Source of the DNA: Williamsia sp. 1135
GTDB taxonomy: Bacteria; Actinomycetota; Actinomycetes; Mycobacteriales; Mycobacteriaceae
Assembly (NCBI RefSeq): GCF_002095395.1
Contig: NZ_MJEI01000091.1
Span: 1 to 64,000, forward strand
Length of the DNA: 64,000 nucleotides
Direction of reading: 5' to 3'
Positions 6,842 to 15,067 of the stretch are shown here, one piece after another. Every line of letters begins with the position of its first letter. Within the stretch, counting starts at the first letter, position 1. Both the position numbers and the translations under genes were made by a program. Under the pieces are notes generated by a model that saw only the letters and a program-made list of their open reading frames with translations, searched no databases and was not told the origin of the DNA.

Positions 6842-7561
6842 CTACTGCTCGACGGTGGGTGGGCCCAGCTCGACAAGTTGGGCGCTGAGCTTGGCAACGG
6901 GTGTATTGGAATCCTGCGACAGCTTCACCAGAAGGTTGAACGCTTGTACAGCGTCGACGCGGAAACGTTCCATGATCATGCCCTTGGCCTGACCGATGAT
7001 GTCACGGCTTGCCAACGCCGACTCGAATTGCTCACGACTATTGGCCATTTGCAGCGCTACCGCCGCGTTGGTGGCGAGCATGAGCCCGACCTCTTCGTCG
7101 CGGTCAGTGAACGCGTTGGCCGCTTTTCCGAAGACGTTGAGAGCCGCCAACACGCTCGGTGCGGTGTACAGCCTGAACGAAAGCATGCTGGTGACACCGG
7201 CAGCGGTTGCGCCCCTGCAGAACTCAGGCCATCGGGTTTCTGTATTCAGGTCATCGGCCCGGACCACGGTGGTCCCCGTCGCGGCTTCGATGCAAGGCCC
7301 TTCACCCACCTGTTCCTGCAGATCATCCATCTCACGCGGGAGTGCACTCGTTGCAGCGTATGAACGGTATTGCTTCTTGCGGCCTGCGATGACCAGGATA
7401 TCGGCACTGTCTGCGCCGTCGAGCAATTCGACCACCGCAGTGGTCACCGCCCTCAGGGCGTCGTCAGCGCCATGGGCGGCCGACACCCCTTCGGCGAGCG
7501 AGGCCAGCGCTGTGGCCAGATTGGGGCCGCGGAGGTCGGCTGAACCAATGGGAGATGACAT
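6842..7561 (-). CDS. GAF and ANTAR domain-containing antitermination regulator
   Basis: A 239-residue two-domain protein. Residues about 20-165 form a GAF sensor domain ('EQVGEGPCIEAATGTTVV', 'MLSFRLYTAPSVLAALNVFG'), typical of small-molecule or redox sensing. The last 55 residues are an ANTAR domain ('LASRDIIGQAKGMIMERFRV'), which binds paired hexanucleotide-loop hairpins in RNA and prevents termination. Such GAF-ANTAR proteins are abundant in actinobacteria. A start ten codons upstream (7591) is also open. It converges on arr. No target hairpin pair was recognised in the flanks, so its targets are probably elsewhere. Confidence 0.88.
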   Translation of the reverse strand: MSSPIGSADLRGPNLATALASLAEGVSAAHGADDALRAVTTAVVELLDGADSADILVIAGRKKQYRSYAATSALPREMDDLQEQVGEGPCIEAATGTTVVRADDLNTETRWPEFCRGATAAGVTSMLSFRLYTAPSVLAALNVFGKAANAFTDRDEEVGLMLATNAAVALQMANSREQFESALASRDIIGQAKGMIMERFRVDAVQAFNLLVKLSQDSNTPVAKLSAQLVELGPPTVEQ

Positions 7562-7963
7562 ATGTTTGCTCTCGTCTGAGTAGCGATGCAAACATCTCGT
7601 TCGTCGACATCCCGCTTAAATCCGTTGATCGGCTTCAAATCTTGACTCTACGCCTCGCGACCGGAACTGGGGAGCTGCACTGCCATGGTGATGCCTTGAG
7701 CCGGCAGCTCGGCCACTTACTCCCGCGTGCACCCAGGATGCTCGGAGCCCCGCTTGATCCCACCTCTTGCTCACCGCCGATACGAGCGTGTGCCGCATGC
7801 CTCTCTGCGCCCAGTCACACTGTGGGGCAGTCTTTTCGGTCCGGAAATCTCATCTCGACCGAGGTCTTGCGGGCGGCGTGTGCGAGTGCTAAAACATGTT
7901 TTGCACAGTGATTGGTAGCCCGCCAACCGGTGGCGGGCCCGGAGATGGAGGAGGTGGGTTGCT
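7562..7963. other. Intergenic region between ANTAR and Hsp20 genes
   Basis: About 400 bases between divergent genes. Apart from the CIRCE-like half site and palindrome at 7884-7902 no gene, repeat or RNA was recognised. Confidence 0.4.
7884..7902. promoter_or_regulatory. CIRCE-like half site and palindrome upstream of hsp20
   Basis: GAGTGCTAA (7884-7892) is identical to one arm of the HrcA operator CIRCE; the other arm (TTAGCACTC nine bases upstream) is absent. Overlapping it is the perfect 12-bp palindrome AAAACATGTTTT (7891-7902). It lies 62 bases before the hsp20 start, a suitable place for heat-shock control. Confidence 0.3.
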
Positions 7964-8401
7964 GTGCTTCGTTTCGATCCTTTCGGTGATGTTGATGCTT
8001 TGACCCGCGGGTTGCTGCAATCGGCGGGGTCGCCTCGAACACCACGGTTCATGCCGATGGACCTATGCAAACTCGACGGCCATTACCTGTTGACCGCCGA
8101 CCTGCCCGGGGTGGACCCGGGATCAGTCGACGTCAGCGTCGACAACGGGGTCCTGACCCTGTCCGCGCAACGCACCGCGCGCTCTGACGAGGGCGTGCAG
8201 TGGCTGACCAACGAACGACCCTTCGGCTCCTACCGACGGCAACTGACCCTCGGCGATGGCATCGACCCCACCGCGATCTCCGCGCACTACGACAACGGGG
8301 TCTTGTCGGTGACCATCCCGCTCGCCGAGAAGGCCCAGCCACGCCGCATCGAGATCGAACACAGCGGCGGCGCCCGGTCCATCGAACCGGCCGGCGGCTG
8401 A
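7964..8401 (+). CDS. Hsp20/alpha-crystallin family small heat-shock protein
   Basis: A 145-residue small heat-shock protein, an ATP-independent holdase that binds unfolding proteins. The short N-terminal arm 'MLRFDPFGDVDALTRGLL' is followed by an alpha-crystallin domain from about residue 30 ('PMDLCKLDGHYLLTADLPGV') to the conserved 'YDNGVLSVTIPLAEKAQPRRI' motif. The start is GTG at 7964, after a purine-rich GGAGGAGG. Length is typical. A 15-bp terminator follows, so the gene seems to be its own transcription unit. Confidence 0.93.
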   Translation: MLRFDPFGDVDALTRGLLQSAGSPRTPRFMPMDLCKLDGHYLLTADLPGVDPGSVDVSVDNGVLTLSAQRTARSDEGVQWLTNERPFGSYRRQLTLGDGIDPTAISAHYDNGVLSVTIPLAEKAQPRRIEIEHSGGARSIEPAGG

Positions 8402-8451
8402 CGCCGGGCCTCCAGATAGCCCCCACGAACGCGACCAACAACCCCGACCAC

Positions 8452-8489
8452 GTGGTGGTGCCGCCCAAGACCTGGGGCGGCACCACCAC
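8452..8489 (+). terminator. Strong hairpin terminator after hsp20
   Basis: GTGGTGGTGCCGCCC (8452-8466) pairs perfectly with 8475-8489 around an 8-base loop, a 15-bp stem 50 bases past the hsp20 stop. Confidence 0.75.
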
Positions 8490-8563
8490 CACCGACCGTC
8501 ACCCCGTGGTGGGTGACGACCTTTCGATGTACGCGTGTGGGTTTCACCGAAAGCGAGAGGAGC

Positions 8564-8881
8564 ATGAGTAACCCATCCCACAAGCCAACCGACACGGCTC
8601 GAGCGGACACGGCAGCACTCGCCGCGGCCGCTGTGGCCAACGCTCTATTGCTGATGGTTGGCGTTCAGATCATCATCGGCAGTTCGATCGGCACGGTCGC
8701 TGTGACCACTCTGATGACGGTGGCGTTGATGGCCGGCGCATTCCGTGCCCTAGGTCGACTCGCCGACCTCGAAACCGCCTTCGCAGCAGCCGAGCCCGCC
8801 ATCGGAGAACACTCGACCGATACCCGCGAGACATTCGTTCATGGCACAACACGTTCGGGGAATCCAGGAGTTCTCCGATGA
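8564..8881 (+). CDS. Small membrane protein, unknown function
   Basis: A 105-residue protein that I do not recognise. Residues about 17-75 are Ala/Val/Leu-rich and hold two likely membrane segments ('AAAAVANALLLMVGVQIIIG' and 'GTVAVTTLMTVALMAGAF'); the last 35 residues are polar. GAGAGGAG sits four bases before the ATG. The stop overlaps the start of the next gene by four bases (ATGA), so the two are probably made together. It follows hsp20 after a terminator, suggesting a separate promoter. Confidence 0.6.
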   Translation: MSNPSHKPTDTARADTAALAAAAVANALLLMVGVQIIIGSSIGTVAVTTLMTVALMAGAFRALGRLADLETAFAAAEPAIGEHSTDTRETFVHGTTRSGNPGVLR

Positions 8882-9357
8882 AGACAGTCAACGACGTTGT
8901 CGGCGTGTGGTTTACCGACGAACTCGCCCGGTGGCTGCCCACCCACACATCTGGTGAAGACGATGTGACCCGATGGGCGTGGGACGACGAGCACCGGATC
9001 TGGTTGACAACGGTGTCGACTCATTCCACCGCACAACCCGATTGTGATCCCGCGGAACGCAGGGTCTATCCCGCACTACTTCTGGAGAATGCGGTACGCA
9101 CGGTCAGAGATGCCACGGGAACGGATCCGTTCGCCTGGGATATCGGAGAGGTGGTGTCCAACCCCGGTCCACCCGACGACTACCTCCCCGTACTGGGCCG
9201 CGGCCGAGCAGTCATCAACGGCCGGTTATACCTCGGTACCACGATCCAGGTCGACAGCAGCATTTTCGTCGCCACCGTCCTCGATGGGCACTGGATCGGC
9301 GCTCTGCAGCCCCGCAGTCGCCACCACCCCAAGTTGAGCGTGCAGTACGCGACGTGA
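8878..9357 (+). CDS. Hypothetical protein coupled to a small membrane protein
   Basis: A 159-residue soluble protein with no recognised domain. It is rich in Asp, Trp and Thr, with 'WAWDDEHRIWLTTVSTHS' near the N-terminus and 'VINGRLYLGTTIQVD' later. There is no signal peptide or membrane segment. The ATGA overlap with the preceding gene is the main evidence that it is real; codon use looks like its neighbours. It converges on the alpha/beta hydrolase. Confidence 0.6.
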   Translation: MKTVNDVVGVWFTDELARWLPTHTSGEDDVTRWAWDDEHRIWLTTVSTHSTAQPDCDPAERRVYPALLLENAVRTVRDATGTDPFAWDIGEVVSNPGPPDDYLPVLGRGRAVINGRLYLGTTIQVDSSIFVATVLDGHWIGALQPRSRHHPKLSVQYAT

Positions 9358-9424
9358 GACCCCGCGGGATGAGATGTGTGCCTGCATCAATCGCGCGGTC
9401 ACGAACCGCGCACGTGTATCTCGC

Positions 9425-10315
9425 CTACCCCGCCCACGCGGGATGCTCAGGCGACAGGGCAAGCATGGCGGCAGCGACTTGGTCAGCGTCGGCGTGCCGC
9501 AGGGCGGTACCCATCTCGTCCAGGACAAGCAGTCGCGCCGCTGGGATCTCGGCGGCAAGTGCCTCGCCGTTGCCCATTGGGAAGAACGGATCGGCGCGAC
9601 CGTGCACGACAAGCGTGGGTAGGTCGAGCTCACCAAGACGCTCTCGCCAGCGCGGAGCGCAATCGATTCGGGAGAACACCATGCCGAGCTGGTTCGCCTG
9701 GTGCACCGCAGGATCCGTCGACGTCGTCCGGTCCCAGATGCGGACCGCTGTTGCCCGCGCCTCTTCCGGGTCGTCGCCCACCTCCTCGGCACCCTCGGCC
9801 GCGAAGACCGCAACGGCATCTCGGTCCGACCAATCCGGCATCGGCCGGGAGAACAACGCGGCCATGAGCGCCGGGTCGTGGTCGGGCAAGTCTTCGTCGA
9901 CAGGTCCGGGTGCGACCAGCCGGGTGCCGACAAGTGTCAGAGCCGAGAACACCTCCGGGTGGTCCAGGGCCGCGACCTGCGCGACCATTCCACCCACGCC
10001 GACCCCACCGAGCAGCGCGGTCTGAGCGCCGAGTTCCTCGACGAGCGCGGCTGCGTCGGCGGCCAGATCTCGCAGGTTGTACGCCGGGTTCTCCGGGTCG
10101 AGTGTGGTCGACATACCGGAATCGCGCAGGTCGTATCGGACCACGCGCCGCCCGCCGTCCGCGAGCCGTTCGCACAGCGTGTCGGGCCAGGACATCATCG
10201 TGGTGCCGCCGACCAGCAGCACCAACCGATCGTCGTCGCGGCCGAAGCTCTCGACACCGAGATCCACACCATTTGCTCGTACCGAGGTCGACGCCGCTCC
10301 ATACCGTCTGCTCAT
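9425..10315 (-). CDS. Alpha/beta-hydrolase-fold protein lacking the nucleophile serine
   Basis: A 296-residue protein with the fold of aclacinomycin-methylesterase-like hydrolases: strand beta3 'LVLLVGGTTMMSWPD', 'VVRYDLRDSGMS', and the acid region 'VVHGRADPFFPMGNGEALAA'. At the nucleophile elbow the family's GxSxG is replaced by Gly-Val-Gly-Val-Gly (residues 104-108), confirmed on the DNA (GGG GTC GGC GTG GGT). The Ser position, residue 106, is therefore Gly. The usual His segment near the C-terminus ('GHxLP') is also altered to 'MGTALRHADADQ'. It is otherwise intact and unlikely to be decayed, so a non-hydrolytic role is possible. Confidence 0.8.
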   Translation of the reverse strand: MSRRYGAASTSVRANGVDLGVESFGRDDDRLVLLVGGTTMMSWPDTLCERLADGGRRVVRYDLRDSGMSTTLDPENPAYNLRDLAADAAALVEELGAQTALLGGVGVGGMVAQVAALDHPEVFSALTLVGTRLVAPGPVDEDLPDHDPALMAALFSRPMPDWSDRDAVAVFAAEGAEEVGDDPEEARATAVRIWDRTTSTDPAVHQANQLGMVFSRIDCAPRWRERLGELDLPTLVVHGRADPFFPMGNGEALAAEIPAARLLVLDEMGTALRHADADQVAAAMLALSPEHPAWAG

Positions 10316-10438
10316 GCTCGGGCTCCTGCCTGTTGCACATCCACAGGTATCGACGGCGCAACCACCCGAAAGTCATCGGTGCACTCGACGTTGTCACGCG
10401 CTCCGATCAAAGACGGACCGGATCTCTATGCTGGCGGT

Positions 10439-10651
10439 GTGCTCCTGTTCTTCGGTTACGGCCTCAAGCGGCAACAACTCGGCTCCGCTGGCGTTCGAGC
10501 ATGCCCTCGGTGCCACAACACCACTCAATGGGCGCGCATGCGGGAGTTCAAGCAGTTCACGGTGTTCTTTGTCCCGATCGCACGCTGGAACCGTCGTCAC
10601 TTCGAGCAATGCGGTATTTGCGGTGCTGCAGTAGAAACTTCAGAGCGGTAA
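10439..10651 (+). CDS. Small zinc-ribbon protein
   Basis: A 70-residue protein starting at GTG. It has two CxxC pairs, 'CPRCHN' and 'CGICG', flanking a hydrophobic/basic middle ('FTVFFVPIARWNRR'). This pattern is common in short actinobacterial zinc-ribbon proteins beginning 'LLFFGYG'. Its function is unknown. It converges with, and overlaps by 12 bases, the small membrane protein on the other strand. Confidence 0.7.
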   Translation: MLLFFGYGLKRQQLGSAGVRACPRCHNTTQWARMREFKQFTVFFVPIARWNRRHFEQCGICGAAVETSER

Positions 10652-10855
10652 CGCCCCCACCGTGAGCGTCAACACGACGATCACAGTCGCCAGGATCGCG
10701 GTGATGGCGACCACCCCACCCCAGTCACCCCACAACAGGTCCTGCTCGACCGATGGGGTCGAGGCACCGGCTTCGTCTCGGTCCGCCCGCACCTGAGTTG
10801 CGCCCAACCCAGAATCTCCTGACGCATCTCGGTCGAGTTCACCCACACCAGACAT
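10640..10855 (-). CDS. Small protein with a C-terminal membrane anchor
   Basis: A predicted 71-residue product starting 'MSGVGELDRDASGDSGLGA'. The first 45 residues are polar, and the end 'VVAITAILATVIVVLTLTVG' is one membrane segment. GGGAGG lies four bases before this ATG; an in-frame ATG at 10876 is an alternative. It is divergent from the APC permease and not recognised as a family. Gene status is likely but not certain. Confidence 0.5.
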   Translation of the reverse strand: MSGVGELDRDASGDSGLGATQVRADRDEAGASTPSVEQDLLWGDWGGVVAITAILATVIVVLTLTVGALPL

Positions 10856-11063
10856 CAAGCCTCCCAGCCACGTCATCTCGTCCCGACAGTCAGTACCGGC
10901 GTGATAGTAACCAGCCACCCGACTCCTAAACGCGTTGACGACGGGTAGGTTTCCGTTCCCGGCGAAGCGGCTACACGTACCGGCGACGATCGCTGAGGAC
11001 ACAGCTGATCCTGTCCGAGATCGATCAACCACGCCCTCGGGGCCTGCACCACGGGAGACGCCA

Positions 11064-12404
11064 ATGACGGCCGCAGCCAATTCTTCGGGTACTCAGGTGA
11101 GGGGTGACGAGCCAGAGTCGAAACTGAAGCGGAAGATAACCGGTCCTCTGCTCTTCTTCTTCATTCTGGGCGACGTACTCGGAGCCGGCATCTACGCGCT
11201 GATGGGCGTGCTGTCCGAAGAAGTTGGTGGCGCACTGTGGGCACCACTCATCGTTGCGCTCTTGCTCGCGCTGCTCACTGCAGGTTCGTACGCCGAATTG
11301 GTGACCAAGTATCCGCAGGCCGGCGGCGCTGCCGTCTTTGCCGCTCGCGCCTATAAGTGGCCGATCCTGTCGTTCCTCGTGGGGTTCTGCATGCTCGCCG
11401 CCGGGGTGACCAGCGCGGCTGGACTCGCGCTCGCATTCTCCGGCGAGTATCTGACCACCTTCATCGACGTACCCGCCGTCCCGGCCGCGATGGTGTTCCT
11501 TGCGTTGGTCGCCTGCCTCAATGCCAGAGGTATCAGCGAGTCGGTACGAAGCAATGTGGCGATGACGGTCGTCGAGCTGAGCGGGTTGGTCATCGTCATC
11601 GTCGTCGTCGCGATCATGCTCGGCGACGGTAACGGGGACGTGTCCAGGGTGGGCGACTTCCCGGACGGATCCACCCCTGCGCTGGCCATCCTGAGCGGAG
11701 CGATCATCGCCTACTACTCGTTCGTCGGGTTCGAGACCTCGGCCAATGTCGCAGAGGAGATCCGCAACCCGAGCCGGGTGTATCCCCTCGCGCTCTTCGG
11801 GTCCCTGATCACGGCCGGAGTTGTCTACGTTTTGGTCGGTCTCGCGAGCTCTGTTGCGTTGCCGTCTGCTGAGTTGTCCGAGTCGTCGGGACCTCTGCTC
11901 GCGGTGGTCGGCGCGTCCGGCGTGGGCATACCTGATTGGGTCTTCAGCGCGATCGCCCTCGTGGCGGTCGCCAACGGCGCTCTGCTGACCATGATCATGG
12001 CGAGCCGACTGGCCTTCGGTATGGCCGAGAACAAGCTGCTGCCGAGCGCGCTGGGCAAGGTGTTACCCAACCGAGGCACCCCGTGGGCTGCAATCGCCGC
12101 GACAACGGTCGTGGCCATGCTGCTCACGATCACCGGCGACTTGTCGACGCTGGCCGAGACGGTGGTGTTGCTCTTACTGTTCGTCTTCATCTCGACCAAC
12201 ATCGCCGTCCTCGTCCTGCGGCGCGATCGTGTGCAGCACAAACACTTCCGCGTCCCGACAGTCGTACCGATTCTCGGGGTGGCGTCGTGCGTGCTGCTGC
12301 TCACGCAGCAGAGTGCACAGGTGTGGATGTTCGGTGGCCTTCTCCTCGCGATTGGCGTGGTGTTACACGTCGTTGCGACTTGGGTGCGCCACCGCGCGTC
12401 CTGA
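11064..12404 (+). CDS. APC-family amino acid/polyamine permease
   Basis: A 446-residue transporter of the amino acid-polyamine-organocation superfamily with about 12 membrane segments. The first segment carries the family's 'LLFFFILGDVLGAGIYALMG' motif (unwound GxG in helix 1), followed by 'KYPQAGGAAVFAARAYKW'. 'AYYSFVGFETSANVAEEIRNP' in the middle is also highly characteristic. GGGAG precedes the chosen ATG. It probably imports amino acids by proton symport; the substrate cannot be read from the sequence. It converges on the cupin gene. Confidence 0.9.
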   Translation: MTAAANSSGTQVRGDEPESKLKRKITGPLLFFFILGDVLGAGIYALMGVLSEEVGGALWAPLIVALLLALLTAGSYAELVTKYPQAGGAAVFAARAYKWPILSFLVGFCMLAAGVTSAAGLALAFSGEYLTTFIDVPAVPAAMVFLALVACLNARGISESVRSNVAMTVVELSGLVIVIVVVAIMLGDGNGDVSRVGDFPDGSTPALAILSGAIIAYYSFVGFETSANVAEEIRNPSRVYPLALFGSLITAGVVYVLVGLASSVALPSAELSESSGPLLAVVGASGVGIPDWVFSAIALVAVANGALLTMIMASRLAFGMAENKLLPSALGKVLPNRGTPWAAIAATTVVAMLLTITGDLSTLAETVVLLLLFVFISTNIAVLVLRRDRVQHKHFRVPTVVPILGVASCVLLLTQQSAQVWMFGGLLLAIGVVLHVVATWVRHRAS

Positions 12405-12481
12405 CACCCGCAGGGGCTGAGCCGAGCAGATCCGGACACCAGCTGCACGCTGAACTCTGTCGGCCAACCCCGCGGGAGAGA

Positions 12482-12895
12482 TCAGTCGGTCAGCGACGGC
12501 GCCTGGCCGTACTCCTCATCACTGACCGGTGCGAGCCACTGCACCACTGCGTGCTCGTCGTCACCTTCGTTGATGGCCAGATGCACCATCAGTCGAGTGG
12601 GTGCTGCCCCGTGCCAGTGCTCCTCGTCGGCTTCGAACAGCACCCGGTCGCCAGGTCGGATGACCTCGATGGGCCCGCCGCGCCGTTGGCACAATCCGAC
12701 TCCTTCTGTCACGAAAACCGATTGACTGAGCGCGTGGCGATGCCAGTGCGTCCGGGCGCCGGGCATGAAGTGCACCAGATTTGCCGACACCCGAGACGGG
12801 GCGGGCGCAGCAGCCACCGCGTCGATGAACACGTCTCCGGTGAACCAGTCCTGCGGACCTTTGACAGTGTCAATCGAGCTGCGAACTATTCGCAT
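12482..12895 (-). CDS. Cupin-domain protein, mandelonitrile-lyase-like
   Basis: A 137-residue single-domain cupin. Motif 1 'PGARTHWHRHALSQSVFVTEG' holds three histidines and motif 2 'PGDRVLFEADEEHWHGAAP' ends in the fourth His, giving a full set of metal ligands. The same arrangement is seen in manganese-dependent cupin hydroxynitrile lyases (GtHNL type) and in carboxymuconolactone-associated cupins. The start follows AGAAAGAG. It lies just after the MmyB-type regulator on the same strand and could be linked to the alcohol dehydrogenase locus. The reaction is not known. Confidence 0.82.
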   Translation of the reverse strand: MRIVRSSIDTVKGPQDWFTGDVFIDAVAAAPAPSRVSANLVHFMPGARTHWHRHALSQSVFVTEGVGLCQRRGGPIEVIRPGDRVLFEADEEHWHGAAPTRLMVHLAINEGDDEHAVVQWLAPVSDEEYGQAPSLTD

Positions 12896-12995
12896 GATTC
12901 TCTTTCTGTGTCTGTTGGATGTAAAGGCCTTACCGGCCAACTGATTCCGAAAGCCCGTGCCCACTCTCGATGCAGGCTCGGCAAGTTGTCGCTAC

Positions 12996-13892
12996 TCACT
13001 CGGTGGCTCCGTGCGGCGCCGGTCGGCGTTGAGTCTCGGCGTGATCTGCGGCCCATGAGCCGAGCAGTCGAAGTTGCTCGGCGCTCGGCGATCCGGGTTC
13101 GGCGGTGTACACCATGAGAATCGAGCCGGGATCTGCGGTGATGACAAGTTCTTCGTACGCCAGACTCACCTCACCGACGATCGGATGGTTGAAGCGTTTG
13201 AAGCCCGAACCGTGGGTCCGCACATTGTGTGCGCCCCATAGCGTGCGGAAAACGTCACTGCGCGTCGATAATTCACCGACAAGATCCTGTAGCCCCTTGT
13301 CGAAGGGGTCACGCCCTGCTTCGGCCCGCATGATCGAGACACACATCTCGGCGAACAGGTCCCACTCGGGATAGAAGTCGCGCGAGGCCGGGTCGAGGAA
13401 CTGGAATCGGGCGAGGTTGGGCGTGCGCCCGCCATCGCCGAGGACGGGCGAATAGAAGGCTTTCCCGAGCTCATTGGTTGCCAACAGATCCTGGTGCTGG
13501 TTGCGGACAAACGCGACGCCGTCAGTGATGGAATCGAGTGCCCATTGCAAACTCACCCGCGGCGCAGCGGGTTTGGAACTTCGCCGCCGCGGTCGACCCG
13601 ACGTCGGGATCCCGTCGGCAGCACGAGCCAGATCGAGCAGGTGCGCACGTTCGGTGTCATCGAGCTGGAGAGCGCGGGCAATCGCATCCAGCACTGACGC
13701 CGACGCGCCCGCGATGGTGCCCCGCTCGAGCCGGGCGTAGTACTCCACACTGACCCCCGCCAGGGTGGCGACCTCACTGCGCCGCAGGCCCGGGACCCGG
13801 CGATTCGGTCCCGCCGGCAACCCGGCGGCCTCCGGTGTCACGTTGGCGCGGCGTGACATCAAGAACTCACGTACCTCGGCCTTGTTATCCAT
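12996..13892 (-). CDS. XRE-family regulator with MmyB ligand-binding domain
   Basis: A 298-residue transcription factor. The N-terminal helix-turn-helix spans residues about 5-75 ('GLRRSEVATLAGVSVEYYAR' then 'LERGTIAGASASVLDAIARA'). The remainder is an MmyB-like, PAS-type ligand-binding domain ('DGVAFVRNQHQDLLATNELG' and 'TLWGAHNVRTHGSGFKRFNH'). In this family the regulator usually controls an adjacent divergent oxidoreductase. Here the alcohol dehydrogenase starts 126 bases away in the opposite direction, with an inverted repeat between, so self- and neighbour-regulation is inferred. Confidence 0.92.
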   Translation of the reverse strand: MDNKAEVREFLMSRRANVTPEAAGLPAGPNRRVPGLRRSEVATLAGVSVEYYARLERGTIAGASASVLDAIARALQLDDTERAHLLDLARAADGIPTSGRPRRRSSKPAAPRVSLQWALDSITDGVAFVRNQHQDLLATNELGKAFYSPVLGDGGRTPNLARFQFLDPASRDFYPEWDLFAEMCVSIMRAEAGRDPFDKGLQDLVGELSTRSDVFRTLWGAHNVRTHGSGFKRFNHPIVGEVSLAYEELVITADPGSILMVYTAEPGSPSAEQLRLLGSWAADHAETQRRPAPHGATE

Positions 13893-13920
13893 GTGTCCCA
13901 GCGTAGGTCCGCCCACGCAA

Positions 13921-13951
13921 TCAAGGGATGCCCTGGCAATACACCCCTTGA
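13921..13951. promoter_or_regulatory. Inverted repeat between the XRE/MmyB gene and alcohol dehydrogenase
   Basis: TCAAGGG (13921-13927) and CCCTTGA (13945-13951) are perfect inverted repeats 17 bases apart; the right arm overlaps TTGACAG, which could be a -35 element for the rightward operon. This is a plausible operator for the divergent XRE regulator. Confidence 0.4.
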
Positions 13952-14018
13952 CAGTGACTCCCCCAGCCCAGAGGGAACTGGTTTCGTGGAGGAACAGCAC
14001 TCGATGAAGGAGAAACAC

Positions 14019-15038
14019 GTGCGTGGAGTAATTCTGAGCAAGCCTGGTGTCGTGCAGGTCAGCGACCGGCCCGACCCGGTGATCATCGAACCGACCGACG
14101 CCATCATCAAGATCGCCGCGTCGTGTGTATGCGGGTCCGATCTGTGGCCGTACCGAGGTGACGATCCCGCCGATCACATCCCGATGGGTCACGAATACGT
14201 CGGCACCGTCACCCAGATCGGCGACGCGGTGAAAAACGTTGCGGTCGGTGACTTCGTCGTCGGATCTTTCTTCGCCTCCGACAACACCTGCGAGATCTGC
14301 CAGGCCGGCTACCAATCGCGGTGCGTCCACGCGCAGATCATGGGCGAGATCGGTACCCAAGCCGAGTTCGCCCGCATCCCGCTCGCCGACGGGACCCTCG
14401 TCGCCACCCCGGGACAGCCCGATGCGGACTTGATCCCGTCGCTGCTCGCGGCATCCGACGTCCTGGGTACCGGCTGGTTTGCCGCTGTGGCAGCCGAGGC
14501 GGGCCCGGGCAAGACTGTCGCGGTTGTCGGCGACGGCGCCGTGGGGCTGCTCGGAGTGCTCGCTGCCAAGCAGCTCGGTGCGCAGCGCATCATCGCCATG
14601 AGCCGCCACGCCGACCGCCAGCAGCTGGCCCGTGACTTCGGAGCCACCGATGTCGTGGAAGAACGCGGTGACGACGGTGTCGCGAAGATCAAGGAACTCA
14701 CCGACGGCCCGGGCGCCCACTCGGTCATCGAAGCCGTCGGCACCCAGGAATCGATGATGCAGGCCATTCGCTCCACCCGCCCAGGAGGGCACCTGGGGTA
14801 CGTCGGGGTCTCCCACGACGTCGACCTGCCCGGCCTCGAACTGTTCTTCTCCGGCATCCACCTACACGGTGGGCCCGCCCCCGTCCGCCGGTTTCTCCCC
14901 GAACTCATCGAGCTCATCTGGAACCGCACCATCGATCCCGGCAAAGTCTTCGACCTCACCCTTCCCCTCGAGCAGGCGGCCGAGGGCTACAAGGCAATGG
15001 ACGAGCGCCGCGCCACAAAAGTTCTGCTCACCATCTAG
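14019..15038 (+). CDS. Zinc-dependent alcohol dehydrogenase, MDR superfamily
   Basis: A 339-residue medium-chain dehydrogenase. Catalytic-zinc ligands lie in 'CVCGSDLW' and 'MGHEYVG', and the Rossmann motif is '[20 protein letters not shown]'. The structural-zinc lobe seems reduced ('[12 protein letters not shown]' has three Cys). It likely oxidises an alcohol with NAD(P)+. AAGGAG lies 6-7 bases before the GTG at 14019, which decides the start; longer frames reach 13893. It is followed 29 bases later by an SDR gene, a pair suggesting successive redox steps on one substrate. Confidence 0.9.
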   Translation: MRGVILSKPGVVQVSDRPDPVIIEPTDAIIKIAASCVCGSDLWPYRGDDPADHIPMGHEYVGTVTQIGDAVKNVAVGDFVVGSFFASDNTCEICQAGYQSRCVHAQIMGEIGTQAEFARIPLADGTLVATPGQPDADLIPSLLAASDVLGTGWFAAVAAEAGPGKTVAVVGDGAVGLLGVLAAKQLGAQRIIAMSRHADRQQLARDFGATDVVEERGDDGVAKIKELTDGPGAHSVIEAVGTQESMMQAIRSTRPGGHLGYVGVSHDVDLPGLELFFSGIHLHGGPAPVRRFLPELIELIWNRTIDPGKVFDLTLPLEQAAEGYKAMDERRATKVLLTI

Positions 15039-15067
15039 CCCGGCTCGACTCACCGAGAGGACAACCC

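Noticed and set aside
12996-14861. A 621-codon minus-strand frame
   Set aside because: Its first half is antisense to the alcohol dehydrogenase. The true XRE regulator starts at 13892.
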